Assembly (NCBI GenBank): GCA_000302695.1
Contig: AMFN01000021.1
Span: forward strand, 1 to 64,000
DNA length: 64,000 nt
Source: Enterobacteriaceae bacterium LSJC7
Lineage (GTDB): Bacteria > Pseudomonadota > Gammaproteobacteria > Enterobacterales > Enterobacteriaceae
Direction of reading: 5' to 3'
Every line of letters begins with the position of its first letter. Position 1 is the first letter of the stretch. This document shows positions 37,058 through 46,266 of the stretch, piece by piece. The position numbers and the translations under genes were made by a program. The notes under the pieces are model-generated. The model saw only the letters and a program-made list of their open reading frames with translations. It made no database searches and had not been told where the DNA came from.

Positions 37058-38389
37058 ATGAGCCAACAACAAACGCCTCTGGCGGAAAAACAGGGGCTGC
37101 TTGAGCGCGTGTTTAAACTGCGTGAACACGGAACCAATGCCCGCACAGAGGTTATTGCCGGTTTCACCACCTTCCTGACGATGGTGTACATCGTTTTTGT
37201 GAACCCGCAGATTCTGGGTGCGGCCGGAATGGATACGCAGGCTGTATTCGTGACCACCTGCCTTATCGCGGCAGTGGGCAGCATCCTGATGGGCCTGTTT
37301 GCTAACCTGCCGGTGGCGCTGGCGCCAGCAATGGGGCTCAACGCATTCTTTGCCTTTGTGGTCGTTGGCGCAATGGGTCTGTCGTGGCAGGTCGGTATGG
37401 GCGCTATCTTCTGGGGTGCGGTGGGCCTGCTTATCCTTACGCTTTTACGCGTGCGCTACTGGATGATTGCGAACATCCCACTCAGCCTGCGCGTGGGCAT
37501 TACCAGCGGTATCGGCCTGTTTATTGGCATGATGGGGCTGAAAAACGCCGGTATTATCGTGGCAAACCCTGAGACGCTGGTGAAGATTGGCGATTTGACC
37601 TCACACAGCGTGCTGCTCGGCGCGCTCGGCTTTTTCATTATTGCCATTCTTGCCTCGCGCAACATTCACGCCGCCGTGCTGGTGTCTATTGTGGTCACCA
37701 CGGCGCTGGGCCTGCTGATGGGCGATGTACAGTACAACGGCATCGTTTCTGCGCCGCCGAGCGTGTCGTCCGTTGTCGGGCAGGTCGATCTGGCGGGTTC
37801 GCTCAATGTTGGTCTGGCGGGCGTAATCTTCTCTTTCATGCTGGTCAACCTGTTTGACTCTTCCGGGACGCTGATTGGCGTGACCGACAAAGCGGGTCTG
37901 AGCGATGAGAAAGGCAAGTTTCCGCGCATGAAGCAGGCGCTGTTGGTTGACAGCGTGTCGTCCGTGGGCGGCTCGTTTATTGGCACCTCTTCGGTGACGG
38001 CCTATATCGAATCCTCCGCAGGTGTGTCGGTGGGCGGGCGCACCGGCATGACGGCCGTGGTGGTGGGTTTGCTGTTCCTGCTGGTGATTTTCCTCTCGCC
38101 GCTGGCGGGCATGGTGCCGACGTATGCGGCGGCCGGTGCGCTGATTTATGTGGGCGTACTGATGACCTCAAGCCTCGCGCGCGTGAAGTGGGATGACCTC
38201 ACCGAAGCCGTTCCGGCGTTCATCACTGCGGTGATGATGCCGTTTAGCTTCTCAATAACCGAAGGCATTGCGCTGGGCTTTATTTCTTACTGCATCATGA
38301 AGCTGTTCACCGGGCGCTGGCGTGACATCAGCCTGTGCGTGGTGGTGGTGGCGCTGCTGTTTGTACTGAAAATCGTTTTTGTAGACTGA
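37058..38389 (+). CDS. adeP: Adenine permease AdeP
   Basis: A 443-residue inner-membrane nucleobase:H+ symporter of the AzgA-like NCS2 family with about 12-14 membrane segments. GTSSVTAYIESSAGVSVGGRTG is the conserved substrate-site stretch, and NPQILG and FDSSGTLIGV are family motifs. Three consecutive ATG codons lie at 37052, 37055 and 37058. The last aligns with the E. coli start (MSHQ); no clear ribosome site decides. A PurR-like operator lies upstream. Confidence 0.93.
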   Translation: MSQQQTPLAEKQGLLERVFKLREHGTNARTEVIAGFTTFLTMVYIVFVNPQILGAAGMDTQAVFVTTCLIAAVGSILMGLFANLPVALAPAMGLNAFFAFVVVGAMGLSWQVGMGAIFWGAVGLLILTLLRVRYWMIANIPLSLRVGITSGIGLFIGMMGLKNAGIIVANPETLVKIGDLTSHSVLLGALGFFIIAILASRNIHAAVLVSIVVTTALGLLMGDVQYNGIVSAPPSVSSVVGQVDLAGSLNVGLAGVIFSFMLVNLFDSSGTLIGVTDKAGLSDEKGKFPRMKQALLVDSVSSVGGSFIGTSSVTAYIESSAGVSVGGRTGMTAVVVGLLFLLVIFLSPLAGMVPTYAAAGALIYVGVLMTSSLARVKWDDLTEAVPAFITAVMMPFSFSITEGIALGFISYCIMKLFTGRWRDISLCVVVVALLFVLKIVFVD

Positions 38390-38403
38390 GTCTGCTTCAG
38401 TCA

Positions 38404-38431
38404 AAAACGCCAGCTCTCGGGCTGGCGTTTT
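38404..38431. terminator. Bidirectional terminator between adeP and chrR
   Basis: AAAACGCCAGC-TCTCGG-GCTGGCGTTTT, an 11-bp stem with A and T ends. It serves both convergent genes. Confidence 0.9.
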
Positions 38432-38455
38432 GCTTTCTGCGCTTTAGAAACACCG

Positions 38456-39022
38456 CTACATTTTGACGCGTTCAATAAACTCGGCAAAAGCGGTCAGCTG
38501 GCCTTTGAGGTGATCGAGCGTGCTCTTGTCAACCACTTCCCCGGTCTGGGCATCGACCTTATTCTGAATCACGCCGCCCATAAACTCCGGTTTGTTCATC
38601 ACCAGTGCATCCAGGAACACCAGAATCTGGCGCAGATGATACTGGCACCGCGCGCCGCCGATAACGCCCATTGAACTGGTCTGAATAAGCACCGGCTTAC
38701 CGGCAAGCGGCTGTTCAGGCAGGCGCGACAGCCAGTCGATGGCGTTTTTCAGACCGCCGGGCACCGAGTAGTTATATTCCGGGGTAACAATAATCAGGCC
38801 GTCGGCGGTGCGAATGTGTTCCGCTATCGCTTCCACGGTCTGTGGGAAGCCCTCTTCCTGCTGGACATCGGCGTCATACAGCGGAATGGTGCCAATGGAA
38901 GGCAGCGCGTGAATGCTCATCTGCGCGGGGGCAATGCCCGGCAGACTGCGCGCCACCATGGCGTTAAAGGAGCCTTTGCGCAGGCTACCGAGTAGTGTCA
39001 CCACGTTTAATGAATCAGACAT
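38456..39022 (-). CDS. chrR: NAD(P)H-dependent FMN reductase ChrR
   Basis: A 188-residue flavodoxin-like FMN enzyme; E. coli ChrR (YieF) reduces quinones and chromate and protects from oxidative stress. LLGSLRKGSFNAMVARSL near residue 10 is the FMN phosphate loop. TPEYNYSVPGGLKNAIDWLSR near residue 80 is the family signature. It follows yieE by 30 bp on the same strand and is probably cotranscribed. Confidence 0.94.
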   Translation of the reverse strand: MSDSLNVVTLLGSLRKGSFNAMVARSLPGIAPAQMSIHALPSIGTIPLYDADVQQEEGFPQTVEAIAEHIRTADGLIIVTPEYNYSVPGGLKNAIDWLSRLPEQPLAGKPVLIQTSSMGVIGGARCQYHLRQILVFLDALVMNKPEFMGGVIQNKVDAQTGEVVDKSTLDHLKGQLTAFAEFIERVKM

Positions 39023-39052
39023 AACGGCTCCTCGTCGCGCTCGGTGTCAGGA

Positions 39053-39769
39053 TTAATTGAGTATCAGGCTACGTTCAACAGGGTGCGTGGCAAAGCGCAT
39101 CATGCGGTTGCCGGGGGTGGGCAGCGCCTGCCAGCCGCTACGGCAGTCAAACTCCCACAGGCATAGCGTATCAACGTCCGGTGAGGCACACAGCGACCAG
39201 ACCAGCACATCTTCCGCGTCGCACAGCGCTTCAACCCGGCGGTTGCTGTTAACCCGTAATCTGCCAGCGCTGGGGGAGATCTGGATATCACCGCAATAAT
39301 TTTCTGAAAGTTTACGGATGCTCTGGTGCAGTGTAGAGAGCTGCAGGCGAGCTTCCCACGGATCCTGCTGGTTGTTAATCCAGATAGTTTCGCTGCGGGT
39401 GAAGTTGCCTTCGTTGCGGGTCGCGTAGTGGGAGTTAAAACAGCCTGATGAGTTATTCAGGGTCATATCCAGCCCACACAAGCCTTCGGTATTGAGCACA
39501 ACGCCGGTCATATTACCGGCCCAGGCCTGGGAAAAGGCGGGCAGTGTTTTGTCAGAGAAGGCAGGTTTTCCGTCACGGATAATAATAGATGGCAACTGGG
39601 GAATGCCGTAAAGCATGAACATCAACTCTGCCAGCAGCGCGTGAGAGGCCAGGTAGCGTTCACGATGATGTTCAGGCAACTCGCGTGCCCATGCGTGGCA
39701 TTCGGGCGAAAGCCGGATTGACGTCAGGTTTTGAGGGCGAATAATCCCTCTTGCAAAGTGGGTTGCCAT
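39053..39769 (-). CDS. yieE: Phosphopantetheinyl-transferase-like protein YieE
   Basis: A 238-residue protein of the 4'-phosphopantetheinyl transferase superfamily. CGLDMTL near residue 98 corresponds to the metal-binding GxD motif. The second motif of active Sfp-type enzymes (W-x-x-K-E-x-x-x-K) is not clear: only WEARLQLSTLHQSIRK is seen. Carrier-protein target unknown. E. coli YieE is slightly longer (about 249). It is upstream of chrR. Confidence 0.85.
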   Translation of the reverse strand: MATHFARGIIRPQNLTSIRLSPECHAWARELPEHHRERYLASHALLAELMFMLYGIPQLPSIIIRDGKPAFSDKTLPAFSQAWAGNMTGVVLNTEGLCGLDMTLNNSSGCFNSHYATRNEGNFTRSETIWINNQQDPWEARLQLSTLHQSIRKLSENYCGDIQISPSAGRLRVNSNRRVEALCDAEDVLVWSLCASPDVDTLCLWEFDCRSGWQALPTPGNRMMRFATHPVERSLILN

Positions 39770-40092
39770 TTCTCGCTCCGTGATAATGGTCAGGGCGTAG
39801 GTATCGCCGCTGAAAACGCCCCGGAGGAGGCTACATAGCCAGACGGTGATAGATACTTTTTAGTTCCTGTTGCCTGTTTTGCAAGCCAGAAACAGTCCCT
39901 TTACAAATAATTGAATCCATTCAATGCCAGAATCCTTGCTGGCAGAGCTAGTTTGTCATTACATGACAAGGAAATCTATAAACCAAAATTCGCCGGCGTC
40001 CGAATAATCCCGAATAAGTATTTTTTGGGATGGTGCGTGTCGCAGCCGCAGTGAGTTAGGGGAAAATATAATGATGAGTGGGGCGAAAACAG
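39770..40092. other. Gene-free gap upstream of yieE with clustered palindromes
   Basis: About 320 bp with no credible gene. It holds three inverted repeats in 60 bp: ATTGAATCCATTCAAT (39910-39925), TGCCAG-8-CTGGCA (39925-39944) and TTGTCAT-TAC-ATGACAA (39953-39969). In E. coli mdtL and yidZ occupy this side of yieE; no remains are recognised. Confidence 0.6.
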
Positions 40093-40122
40093 TTAAAAAA
40101 ACGGCCTCAGAGTGAGGCCGTT
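40093..40122 (-). terminator. Terminator of the ptsA-fsaB-gldA transcript
   Basis: On the minus strand ACGGCCTCA-CTC-TGAGGCCGT (9-bp stem) is followed by seven T. It lies 66 bp past the gldA stop. Confidence 0.9.
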
Positions 40123-40187
40123 GGCTGGCATATCAGCATAAGAAACCCTGCTGCCTGTGGGCATGGTTCCTCTTTGTTATTACGTGC

Positions 40188-41291
40188 TTATGACGAGCGC
40201 TGAAGAAACGCTTTCCCGGTCTGGTCAGCGACCAGCAGGGCGGCGAAAACCTGTTCCGGGGTGGCACCGCCGGGCATGTTGTGTATGGTTTCGCCTTCCG
40301 CACAGGCGGCTTCGGCTACCGTGCGCATTTTCTGCGGGATATCTTCTGTAATATCCAGTTGAGCCAGCGTGATGGGAAGCCCCACGCGTTGACACAGCGT
40401 CATGACCGCTGTCAGCTCATCCTGCGGGGCATTTTCTAACACCAGTTGCGTCAGTGTGCCAAAGGCAACCTTTTCACCATGATAATAGTGGTGTGCGTCG
40501 GCAAGGGTGGTCAGGCCGTTGTGAATGGCATGTGCCGCCGCCAGCCCGCCGCTTTCAAAGCCTACACCGCTTAGAAACGTATTGGCTTCTGTCACCTTCT
40601 CAAGAGCGGTGGTCACCACGTTTGCCTGTGCGGCCATCATCGCTTTTTCACCTTCGTTAAGCAGGGTGTGATAGCACAGTTCAGCCAGCGCCAGTGCGGC
40701 CTGGGTGCTGACACCGCCCGCCATGGTTCGTGCGCCACTGCGGGCGCAGGCACGCGCTTCAAACCATGTTGCAAGCGCATCACCTATCCCGGCAGCCAGC
40801 AGCCTGGCTGGTGCGCCAGCAATAACGCGGGTATCGACAATCACCATGTCCGGGTTTTTGGGTAAAAGCAGGTAGCGCTCAAATTCGCCTGCGTCGGTGT
40901 AAATCACGGAAAGTGCGCTGCACGGCGCATCGGTGGATGCAATAGTAGGAACCACCACCACGGGCACTGACAGGGCGTGAGCCAGCGCTTTTGCCGTATC
41001 CAGCGTCTTGCCGCCGCCAATGCCGACAACCGCCGCGCAGTCCGTCTGCCGGGCAATTGCCTGTAGGCGGTTTATTTCGTTTTGCGAACACTCGCCACCA
41101 AATGTGGCTATTTCGAGGCTGATACCGGCTTTTTTGCCGCTTTCTTTTAGCATCTCCTCAGCAAAGCCGAGGACGAATTTATCTCCAACCACCAGATGGC
41201 GTGCTGCCAGCGGTTGCAGATACTCCCCCAGCCGTGCAAGGACGCCGGCACCCTGAATATATTTTCCCGGAGACTGAATAATCTGGTCCAT
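40188..41291 (-). CDS. gldA: Glycerol dehydrogenase GldA
   Basis: A 367-residue NAD-dependent, Zn-containing dehydrogenase (iron-type alcohol dehydrogenase superfamily) that interconverts glycerol and dihydroxyacetone, and also reduces methylglyoxal and hydroxyacetone. [13 protein letters not shown] is the NAD loop. Zn ligands are expected at the Asp of [12 protein letters not shown] and the His of AAHAIHNG and [11 protein letters not shown]. Same length as E. coli. Last of ptsA-fsaB-gldA. Confidence 0.96.
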   Translation of the reverse strand: MDQIIQSPGKYIQGAGVLARLGEYLQPLAARHLVVGDKFVLGFAEEMLKESGKKAGISLEIATFGGECSQNEINRLQAIARQTDCAAVVGIGGGKTLDTAKALAHALSVPVVVVPTIASTDAPCSALSVIYTDAGEFERYLLLPKNPDMVIVDTRVIAGAPARLLAAGIGDALATWFEARACARSGARTMAGGVSTQAALALAELCYHTLLNEGEKAMMAAQANVVTTALEKVTEANTFLSGVGFESGGLAAAHAIHNGLTTLADAHHYYHGEKVAFGTLTQLVLENAPQDELTAVMTLCQRVGLPITLAQLDITEDIPQKMRTVAEAACAEGETIHNMPGGATPEQVFAALLVADQTGKAFLQRSS

Positions 41292-41308
41292 ATCTTTCCC
41301 TCTTTTGG

Positions 41309-41971
41309 CTACAGAGCCAGCGAGCCAAAGGCCGCCGACCAGTCGTGTTCAAATTTTTCTACCGCGGCATCTACAGCGGGCGAGGCCAGAAATTGTTGCG
41401 CAACATCGAGCGGTAATGTAATGGCTTTACACCCGGTCAGCAGGCAATCCAGCGCCTGGCTTGGTGTTTTAAAGCTCGCTGCCAGCACGAAGCTGTGCGG
41501 GGCATGTAACTCCAGCAGACGTTGCAAATCCCCAACGGTGCGGATACCGTCGCCGCCCTGGGCGCTGATCCTGTTGACATAAGGGGCAACGTATTTTGCA
41601 CCTGCCAGGGCCGCCAGTAGCCCTTGCGCCGCGCTGTAAACGGCGGTGCCAAGTGTGGTGACACCTTCCTGCGTCAACGCCTTAATAGCGACAAGCCCTT
41701 CTGCGGTCACCGGAATTTTAACCACGATCCTAGGAATGCATGCCCGCAGCGCCTGCGCCTCTTCTATCATGGTCGCGGCATCGCGCCCCATCACTTGCGC
41801 AAAAAGCGTACCGCCGGGTCCGATGACCTGCTTTAAGCGCATAAGCACATCCCGAAGTGGCTCGCCCGCGGCGGCAACAATACTGGGGTTGGTTGTCACC
41901 CCCGCAAGCGGGAAGATTCGTGCCAGCCGCTCAACTTCTGCCACATTGGCACTATCCAGATAAATTTCCAT
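41309..41971 (-). CDS. fsaB: Fructose-6-phosphate aldolase FsaB (TalC-like)
   Basis: A 220-residue class I aldolase of the transaldolase family that splits fructose 6-phosphate to dihydroxyacetone and glyceraldehyde 3-phosphate. The Schiff-base lysine is K85 in IVVKIPVT. The ATG at 41971 is chosen because GAGGA lies 7 bp upstream and the length then equals E. coli; an in-frame GTG at 41977 lies too close to that site. It sits between ptsA (20 bp) and gldA (17 bp). Its product dihydroxyacetone is a GldA substrate. Confidence 0.94.
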   Translation of the reverse strand: MEIYLDSANVAEVERLARIFPLAGVTTNPSIVAAAGEPLRDVLMRLKQVIGPGGTLFAQVMGRDAATMIEEAQALRACIPRIVVKIPVTAEGLVAIKALTQEGVTTLGTAVYSAAQGLLAALAGAKYVAPYVNRISAQGGDGIRTVGDLQRLLELHAPHSFVLAASFKTPSQALDCLLTGCKAITLPLDVAQQFLASPAVDAAVEKFEHDWSAAFGSLAL

Positions 41972-41991
41972 CGTCACGTCCTCGTAATGTC

Positions 41992-44493
41992 TTATAGATC
42001 AAGTTCCTGATGTAACAGCTCCGCGATTTGCTCACTGCTGGTGGCGTTGACCAGTTCGCTGCGAAAGGTGTCATGCATGATGCGCCGGGCAAGGCGTGAG
42101 AAAATGCGCATATGTCCGTCGCCCGCTGCGTGTTTATTCAGCGTCAACATAATGATGAACTGCGCATTTTCATCGCCCCATGAGACTGGCTGCGCCAGTC
42201 GTGCGACGCTGATTGTGGATTGCTCAATGTGCTCAGATTTGCTGTGAGGAATGGCAAAACTAAACCCGAGGCCGGTGGTAAAAACGTCTTCTCTGGCCCA
42301 GAGGTCGGCTTCCAGCTTGCGTGGGTAGCGGCAGCGCCCTGCCAGCAGCAGGTTGTCCGTCATGCCCTTTATCACTTCTTCTTTACTGCGCCAGTCGCTG
42401 TCGAGAGTAATGCACTCAGGTGTGATAAGCGGTGCCTCCTGATGCCCCATACGAAATTGTGCCAGCAGGTGCTCAACTTCAAGCGAGGTGCGACACTGCA
42501 TCGCCTGGTTTAGCAACTGGCGACACGCCCGGCTGTCCAGTGTTGCCAGCCGGGACTTCGTTGCCGCAATGGAAGGGGCGCTCATGCTAATTTCATCCAG
42601 CCCCATCCCGACCAGTAGCGGTAGAACTGACCCTTTTGCACCCAGTTCGCCACATAAACCAATCCATTTCCCCTGGCGATGTACCGCCTGTACGGCGTAG
42701 TCGAGGGCGCGTAAAAAGGCGGGGTTGAGGCTGTTGTAATGGCGCGTCACTCTGGCGTTATCGCGGTCAACCGCCAGCAGATATTGGGTCAGGTCGTTGC
42801 TGCCAATGCTGAAGAAATCAATCTCCTCGCAGCACTGGTCGATAATGAACATCACGGAGGGGACTTCCAGCATAATGCCGAGCGGGATTTTTTCATCAAA
42901 CGGGATGTGCTCTGCGCGCAGCGACTGTTTTGCGTCTGCCAGTTGTTCTTTCACCCAGAGGATTTCTTCCATGGAGGAGATCATCGGGATCATGATTTTC
43001 AACGCGCCGTGTGCCGAGGCGCGCAAAATAGCGCGCAGCTGGGTGTGAAACAGCGGCTGAAACTCTTCGTAAATACGCACCGCACGGTAGCCGAGGAACG
43101 GGTTGTTTTCCTGGGGAATATTCAGGTATTCCACAGGCTTGTCACCGCCAATATCCATGGTGCGTACAATAATGCTGCGCCCTTTTGCAGGCTCCAGCGC
43201 CTGACATAGCAGGTTATACAGCTCATCTTCTGATGGTGCGCAGGGGCGGTCCATATACAGCATTTCTGTACGAAACAGGCCAATGGCCTCTGCACCCTGG
43301 TTGAAGGCGGTACTGGCTTCCACCGGGTGGGCAATATTGGCGGCCATTTCCAGGCGCATACCGTCTTGTGTACGCCCTTCTTTATCTCGCCATTCCTGCT
43401 GGCGTAACGCCAGTTGCTGCTGCACCCACGCTTCCTGGCGGTAGTAGCGCTGTACGGCGGTATCGGGAGCCACCACCACCAGACCAGCGTTACCATCAAT
43501 GTGTATTTCTGTGTTTACCCAGGGGCTGAGTGCATCGCAATCGACGCCGACAAGCGTCGGTATTGAAAACGAGCGCGCCAGAATGACCGTGTGGGAGGTT
43601 GTGCCGCCGCTGCGCAAAAGCAAGCCCCGCAGTAGCGATTTATCCAGTTCAAGAAACTGGCTGGGGGTCAGTTCGTCGGCCATGCAGATTGCCGGCTCGC
43701 TGAGTTTTCCCACTGCCGGAAAGCGCTGCTCGCCGTATATATGTTGTAAAAGCTGAAGGCTTACATCGCGAACATCCAGTACGCGCTCCTGCAAATAGGG
43801 ATTACCAGACTGGGTAAACTGCGCGCAAAAGTGGTGCGCCGTGTCGATAATCGCCCCGGCGCAGCCTTTACCGCTTTGCACGCCATCAGACAAATGCTGA
43901 CGCAGGGCAGTATCTGTCGCCAGCGAGCGGTGAGCCTCAAGAATAACGTTGGCCGTACCGTCATTATCCAGCCTGCGCAGCTCAATGTGCCGCACCAGTT
44001 GGCTTAACCCATCGGTTAAGGCGTGCTGCTCTTCTTCCAGGCTGCGGGGAGCGGGTAAGTTGGTGAGAGATTCCAGAGGCTGAGAATGCAAGTGGAGAAG
44101 CTTGCCGCTGGCGCTACCGGCGCACACCGGTGTGGCGTGAATAAGCGTGGGTTTTAGCCGCGCCAGCGACTGCGCGATGGGTTCAATATCCTTTTCAACA
44201 ACGCTCGGCAGCGGTGTATCACAATGGGGAAACTCGTCGCGCATAAAAGTGCTAAGGCGGTCAAATGCCTGTTGTTCATCAGGCCCGTCAATGATGAGGT
44301 GGCATTCATCGCCTTTCAGGGTATGGGTACCAATCAGCGCCAGCGCGCTTTTCGCATTCCCACGGCGGGTGGTGCGCACGTTAAACCACTCAACGGAAGA
44401 CGTAAATGTATTGCAGAGCGCCTCCAGCAGGCTGGCAGGGCGCGCATGGACCCCGTTGGGTAACTCGCAGATATAGTTAATTAATAAAGCCAT
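41992..44493 (-). CDS. ptsA: Fused PTS phosphotransfer protein PtsA (HPr-EI-IIA)
   Basis: An 833-residue three-part PTS protein. The N-terminal HPr-like domain has His16 in [13 protein letters not shown]-using enzyme I domain spans about 120-680, with phospho-His301 in [11 protein letters not shown] and the PEP site [16 protein letters not shown]. The C-terminal fructose-type IIA domain has His750 in AIPHSKSEH. It should carry phosphate from PEP to the Frw IIB proteins without PtsH, PtsI or Crr. GGAGGAAGG precedes the ATG. It is divergent from frwC and heads ptsA-fsaB-gldA. Confidence 0.95.
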   Translation of the reverse strand: MALLINYICELPNGVHARPASLLEALCNTFTSSVEWFNVRTTRRGNAKSALALIGTHTLKGDECHLIIDGPDEQQAFDRLSTFMRDEFPHCDTPLPSVVEKDIEPIAQSLARLKPTLIHATPVCAGSASGKLLHLHSQPLESLTNLPAPRSLEEEQHALTDGLSQLVRHIELRRLDNDGTANVILEAHRSLATDTALRQHLSDGVQSGKGCAGAIIDTAHHFCAQFTQSGNPYLQERVLDVRDVSLQLLQHIYGEQRFPAVGKLSEPAICMADELTPSQFLELDKSLLRGLLLRSGGTTSHTVILARSFSIPTLVGVDCDALSPWVNTEIHIDGNAGLVVVAPDTAVQRYYRQEAWVQQQLALRQQEWRDKEGRTQDGMRLEMAANIAHPVEASTAFNQGAEAIGLFRTEMLYMDRPCAPSEDELYNLLCQALEPAKGRSIIVRTMDIGGDKPVEYLNIPQENNPFLGYRAVRIYEEFQPLFHTQLRAILRASAHGALKIMIPMISSMEEILWVKEQLADAKQSLRAEHIPFDEKIPLGIMLEVPSVMFIIDQCCEEIDFFSIGSNDLTQYLLAVDRDNARVTRHYNSLNPAFLRALDYAVQAVHRQGKWIGLCGELGAKGSVLPLLVGMGLDEISMSAPSIAATKSRLATLDSRACRQLLNQAMQCRTSLEVEHLLAQFRMGHQEAPLITPECITLDSDWRSKEEVIKGMTDNLLLAGRCRYPRKLEADLWAREDVFTTGLGFSFAIPHSKSEHIEQSTISVARLAQPVSWGDENAQFIIMLTLNKHAAGDGHMRIFSRLARRIMHDTFRSELVNATSSEQIAELLHQELDL

Positions 44494-44570
44494 TACCTTC
44501 CTCCTGAATAAGCATTACGCCCAAAAATAAAGAAAGTCCGCGTGGCCCACTACGCGACAAAACGGCCAAA

Positions 44571-44579
44571 TACTGGATA
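44571..44579. promoter_or_regulatory. Half of a spaced inverted pair: TACTGGATA
   Basis: TACTGGATA here recurs in inverse orientation at 44693-44701 (TATCCAGTA), both flanked by A/T. The two lie either side of a CRP-like site in the ptsA/frwC gap. They are candidate binding sites for the AraC-type regulator YijO encoded at the block's far end. Confidence 0.4.
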
Positions 44580-44597
44580 AATGTAAGCACTGTTGTT

Positions 44598-44619
44598 TTT
44601 TGTGGAAGCAGTCACACAG
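44598..44619. promoter_or_regulatory. CRP site between ptsA and frwC
   Basis: TGTGG-AAGCAG-TCACA fits TGTGA-N6-TCACA at 9 of 10 core bases. It sits in the middle of the divergent regulatory gap and could serve both directions. Confidence 0.65.
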
Positions 44620-44692
44620 AAAGGATGCTGGCGCATAGCCAGAAAAAAGGAAGCATTTGAGATGGATCGCATTTTTATATGAGTGTTACAAA

Positions 44693-44701
44693 TATCCAGT
44701 A
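44693..44701. promoter_or_regulatory. Second half of the spaced inverted pair: TATCCAGTA
   Basis: Exact inverse of the 9-mer at 44571-44579, 122 bp away (about 11.6 helical turns), about 100 bp before frwC. Confidence 0.4.
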
Positions 44702-44799
44702 AATGCGCGTTTTATCTTCTGTTTTCCCCCCTGGCCTTTACTTATTGTTTGAAGCATCGATGACCTTTGAGCGCCTTGTCGCGCCCGGGAGTAAAAACA

Positions 44800-45876
44800 A
44801 TGAAAGAACTGGTGCAGATACTCCAGAACACCCGCCAGCATCTGATGACTGGCGTCTCCCATATGATCCCGTTTGTGGTATCGGGCGGTATTTTGCTGGC
44901 GGTCTCCGTCATGATGTATGGCAAAGGTGCTGTGCCTGATGCCGCCACCGATCCGAACCTGAAAAAGCTGTTTGATATTGGCGTAGCTGGCCTGACGCTG
45001 ATGGTGCCTTTTCTTGCTGCCTACATTGGTTACTCCATTTCTGAGCGTGCAGCGCTGGCACCCTGTGCCATTGGCGCATGGGTTGGCAACAGCTACGGCG
45101 CCGGTTTTTTTGGTGCCTTGATTGCCGGCATGATTGGCGGGCTGGTGGTGTATTACCTGAAAAAAATCCCCGTTCATAAAGTGCTGCGCTCCGTCATGCC
45201 GATTTTTGTCATTCCCATCGTGGGCACGTTTATTACCGCCGGCATCATGATGTGGGGGCTGGGTGAGCCAGTTGGCCTTTTGACCGCCAGACTCACTGCA
45301 TGGCTACAGAGCATGCAGGATGGCAGCATCATCATTCTTGCCATCATCATGGGCATGATGCTGGCATTTGACCTGGGTGGCCCGGTTAACAAAGTGGCCT
45401 ATGCCTTTATGCTGATTTGTGTGGCTGAAGGCGTGTACAGCGTGGTGGCGATTGCCGCCGTTGGGATTGCGGTGCCGCCTTTGGGGATGGGGCTGGCGAC
45501 ACTGATTGGTCGCAAGTTTTTCTCCCCGGAGGAGCGTGAAGCGGGTAAAGCCTCGCTCATCATGGGCTGCGTGGGGGTGAGTGAAGGGGCTATCCCGTTT
45601 GCCGCCGCTGATCCGCTGAAGGTCATTCCCAGCGCCATGCTTGGCGCCGTGTGCGGCTGTGTGAGTGCCACTCTGCTGGGTGCGCAGTGTTACGCAGGCT
45701 GGGGCGGGTTAATTGTATTGCCGGTTGTACAGGGAAAGCTGGGCTTCATTGCCGCATTGGGCATTGGTGCCGTGGTTTGCGCGCTGAGCCTGCTCATTCT
45801 TAAGGCGTTGGCAGGCAAAAAAACACCGGAGCAGAGCGCGCACGACGATCTGGATCTTGAGTTTGAAATTAACTAA
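44800..45876 (+). CDS. frwC: Fructose-like PTS membrane component IIC (FrwC)
   Basis: A 358-residue inner-membrane sugar channel of the fructose PTS family with about 8-10 hydrophobic segments. It starts MKELVQILQNTRQHLMTGVS. DLGGPVNKVAYAF and GVSEGAIPFAAADP are the fructose IIC signatures. The ATG at 44800 has GGGAG 8 bp upstream. It lacks fused IIA or IIB domains; those come from PtsA, FrwB and FrwD. The sugar is unknown. Confidence 0.94.
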   Translation: MKELVQILQNTRQHLMTGVSHMIPFVVSGGILLAVSVMMYGKGAVPDAATDPNLKKLFDIGVAGLTLMVPFLAAYIGYSISERAALAPCAIGAWVGNSYGAGFFGALIAGMIGGLVVYYLKKIPVHKVLRSVMPIFVIPIVGTFITAGIMMWGLGEPVGLLTARLTAWLQSMQDGSIIILAIIMGMMLAFDLGGPVNKVAYAFMLICVAEGVYSVVAIAAVGIAVPPLGMGLATLIGRKFFSPEEREAGKASLIMGCVGVSEGAIPFAAADPLKVIPSAMLGAVCGCVSATLLGAQCYAGWGGLIVLPVVQGKLGFIAALGIGAVVCALSLLILKALAGKKTPEQSAHDDLDLEFEIN

Positions 45877-45896
45877 TCAGTGAGAAGGAATAGCGT

Positions 45897-46217
45897 ATGG
45901 CAAATATTATTGCAGTTACCGCCTGTCCGTCAGGGGTCGCTCACACCTATATGGCAGCAGAATCTCTGGAAAGCGCGGCAAAGTCCAGGGGCTGGCAGAT
46001 TAAAGTCGAAACACAGGGTTCAATTGGTATTGAAAATACCCTGACGGATGCAGACGTAGCGGCGGCAGATATGATTATTCTGACAAAAGACATCGGTATT
46101 CAGTTTGAAGAGCGCTTTGCCGGTAAAACGATTGTGCGTGTCAATATCAGCGATGCCGTTAAGCGGGCTGATGCCATCATGAATAAAATCGACAGCCATC
46201 TCTCACAGCATGCATAA
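45897..46217 (+). CDS. frwB: Fructose-like PTS component IIB (FrwB)
   Basis: A 106-residue cytoplasmic IIB unit. The phosphorylated cysteine is Cys10 in AVTACPSGVAHTYMAAE, the fructose-type IIB signature. It should take phosphate from the IIA domain of PtsA and pass it to the sugar in FrwC. It lies 20 bp after frwC. A second IIB, FrwD, is encoded four kilobases on. Confidence 0.95.
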   Translation: MANIIAVTACPSGVAHTYMAAESLESAAKSRGWQIKVETQGSIGIENTLTDADVAAADMIILTKDIGIQFEERFAGKTIVRVNISDAVKRADAIMNKIDSHLSQHA

Positions 46218-46266
46218 ATAAAATAGGGTGCTTTGCACCCTGTTGTTATTAAACAGGGAGTTCATC

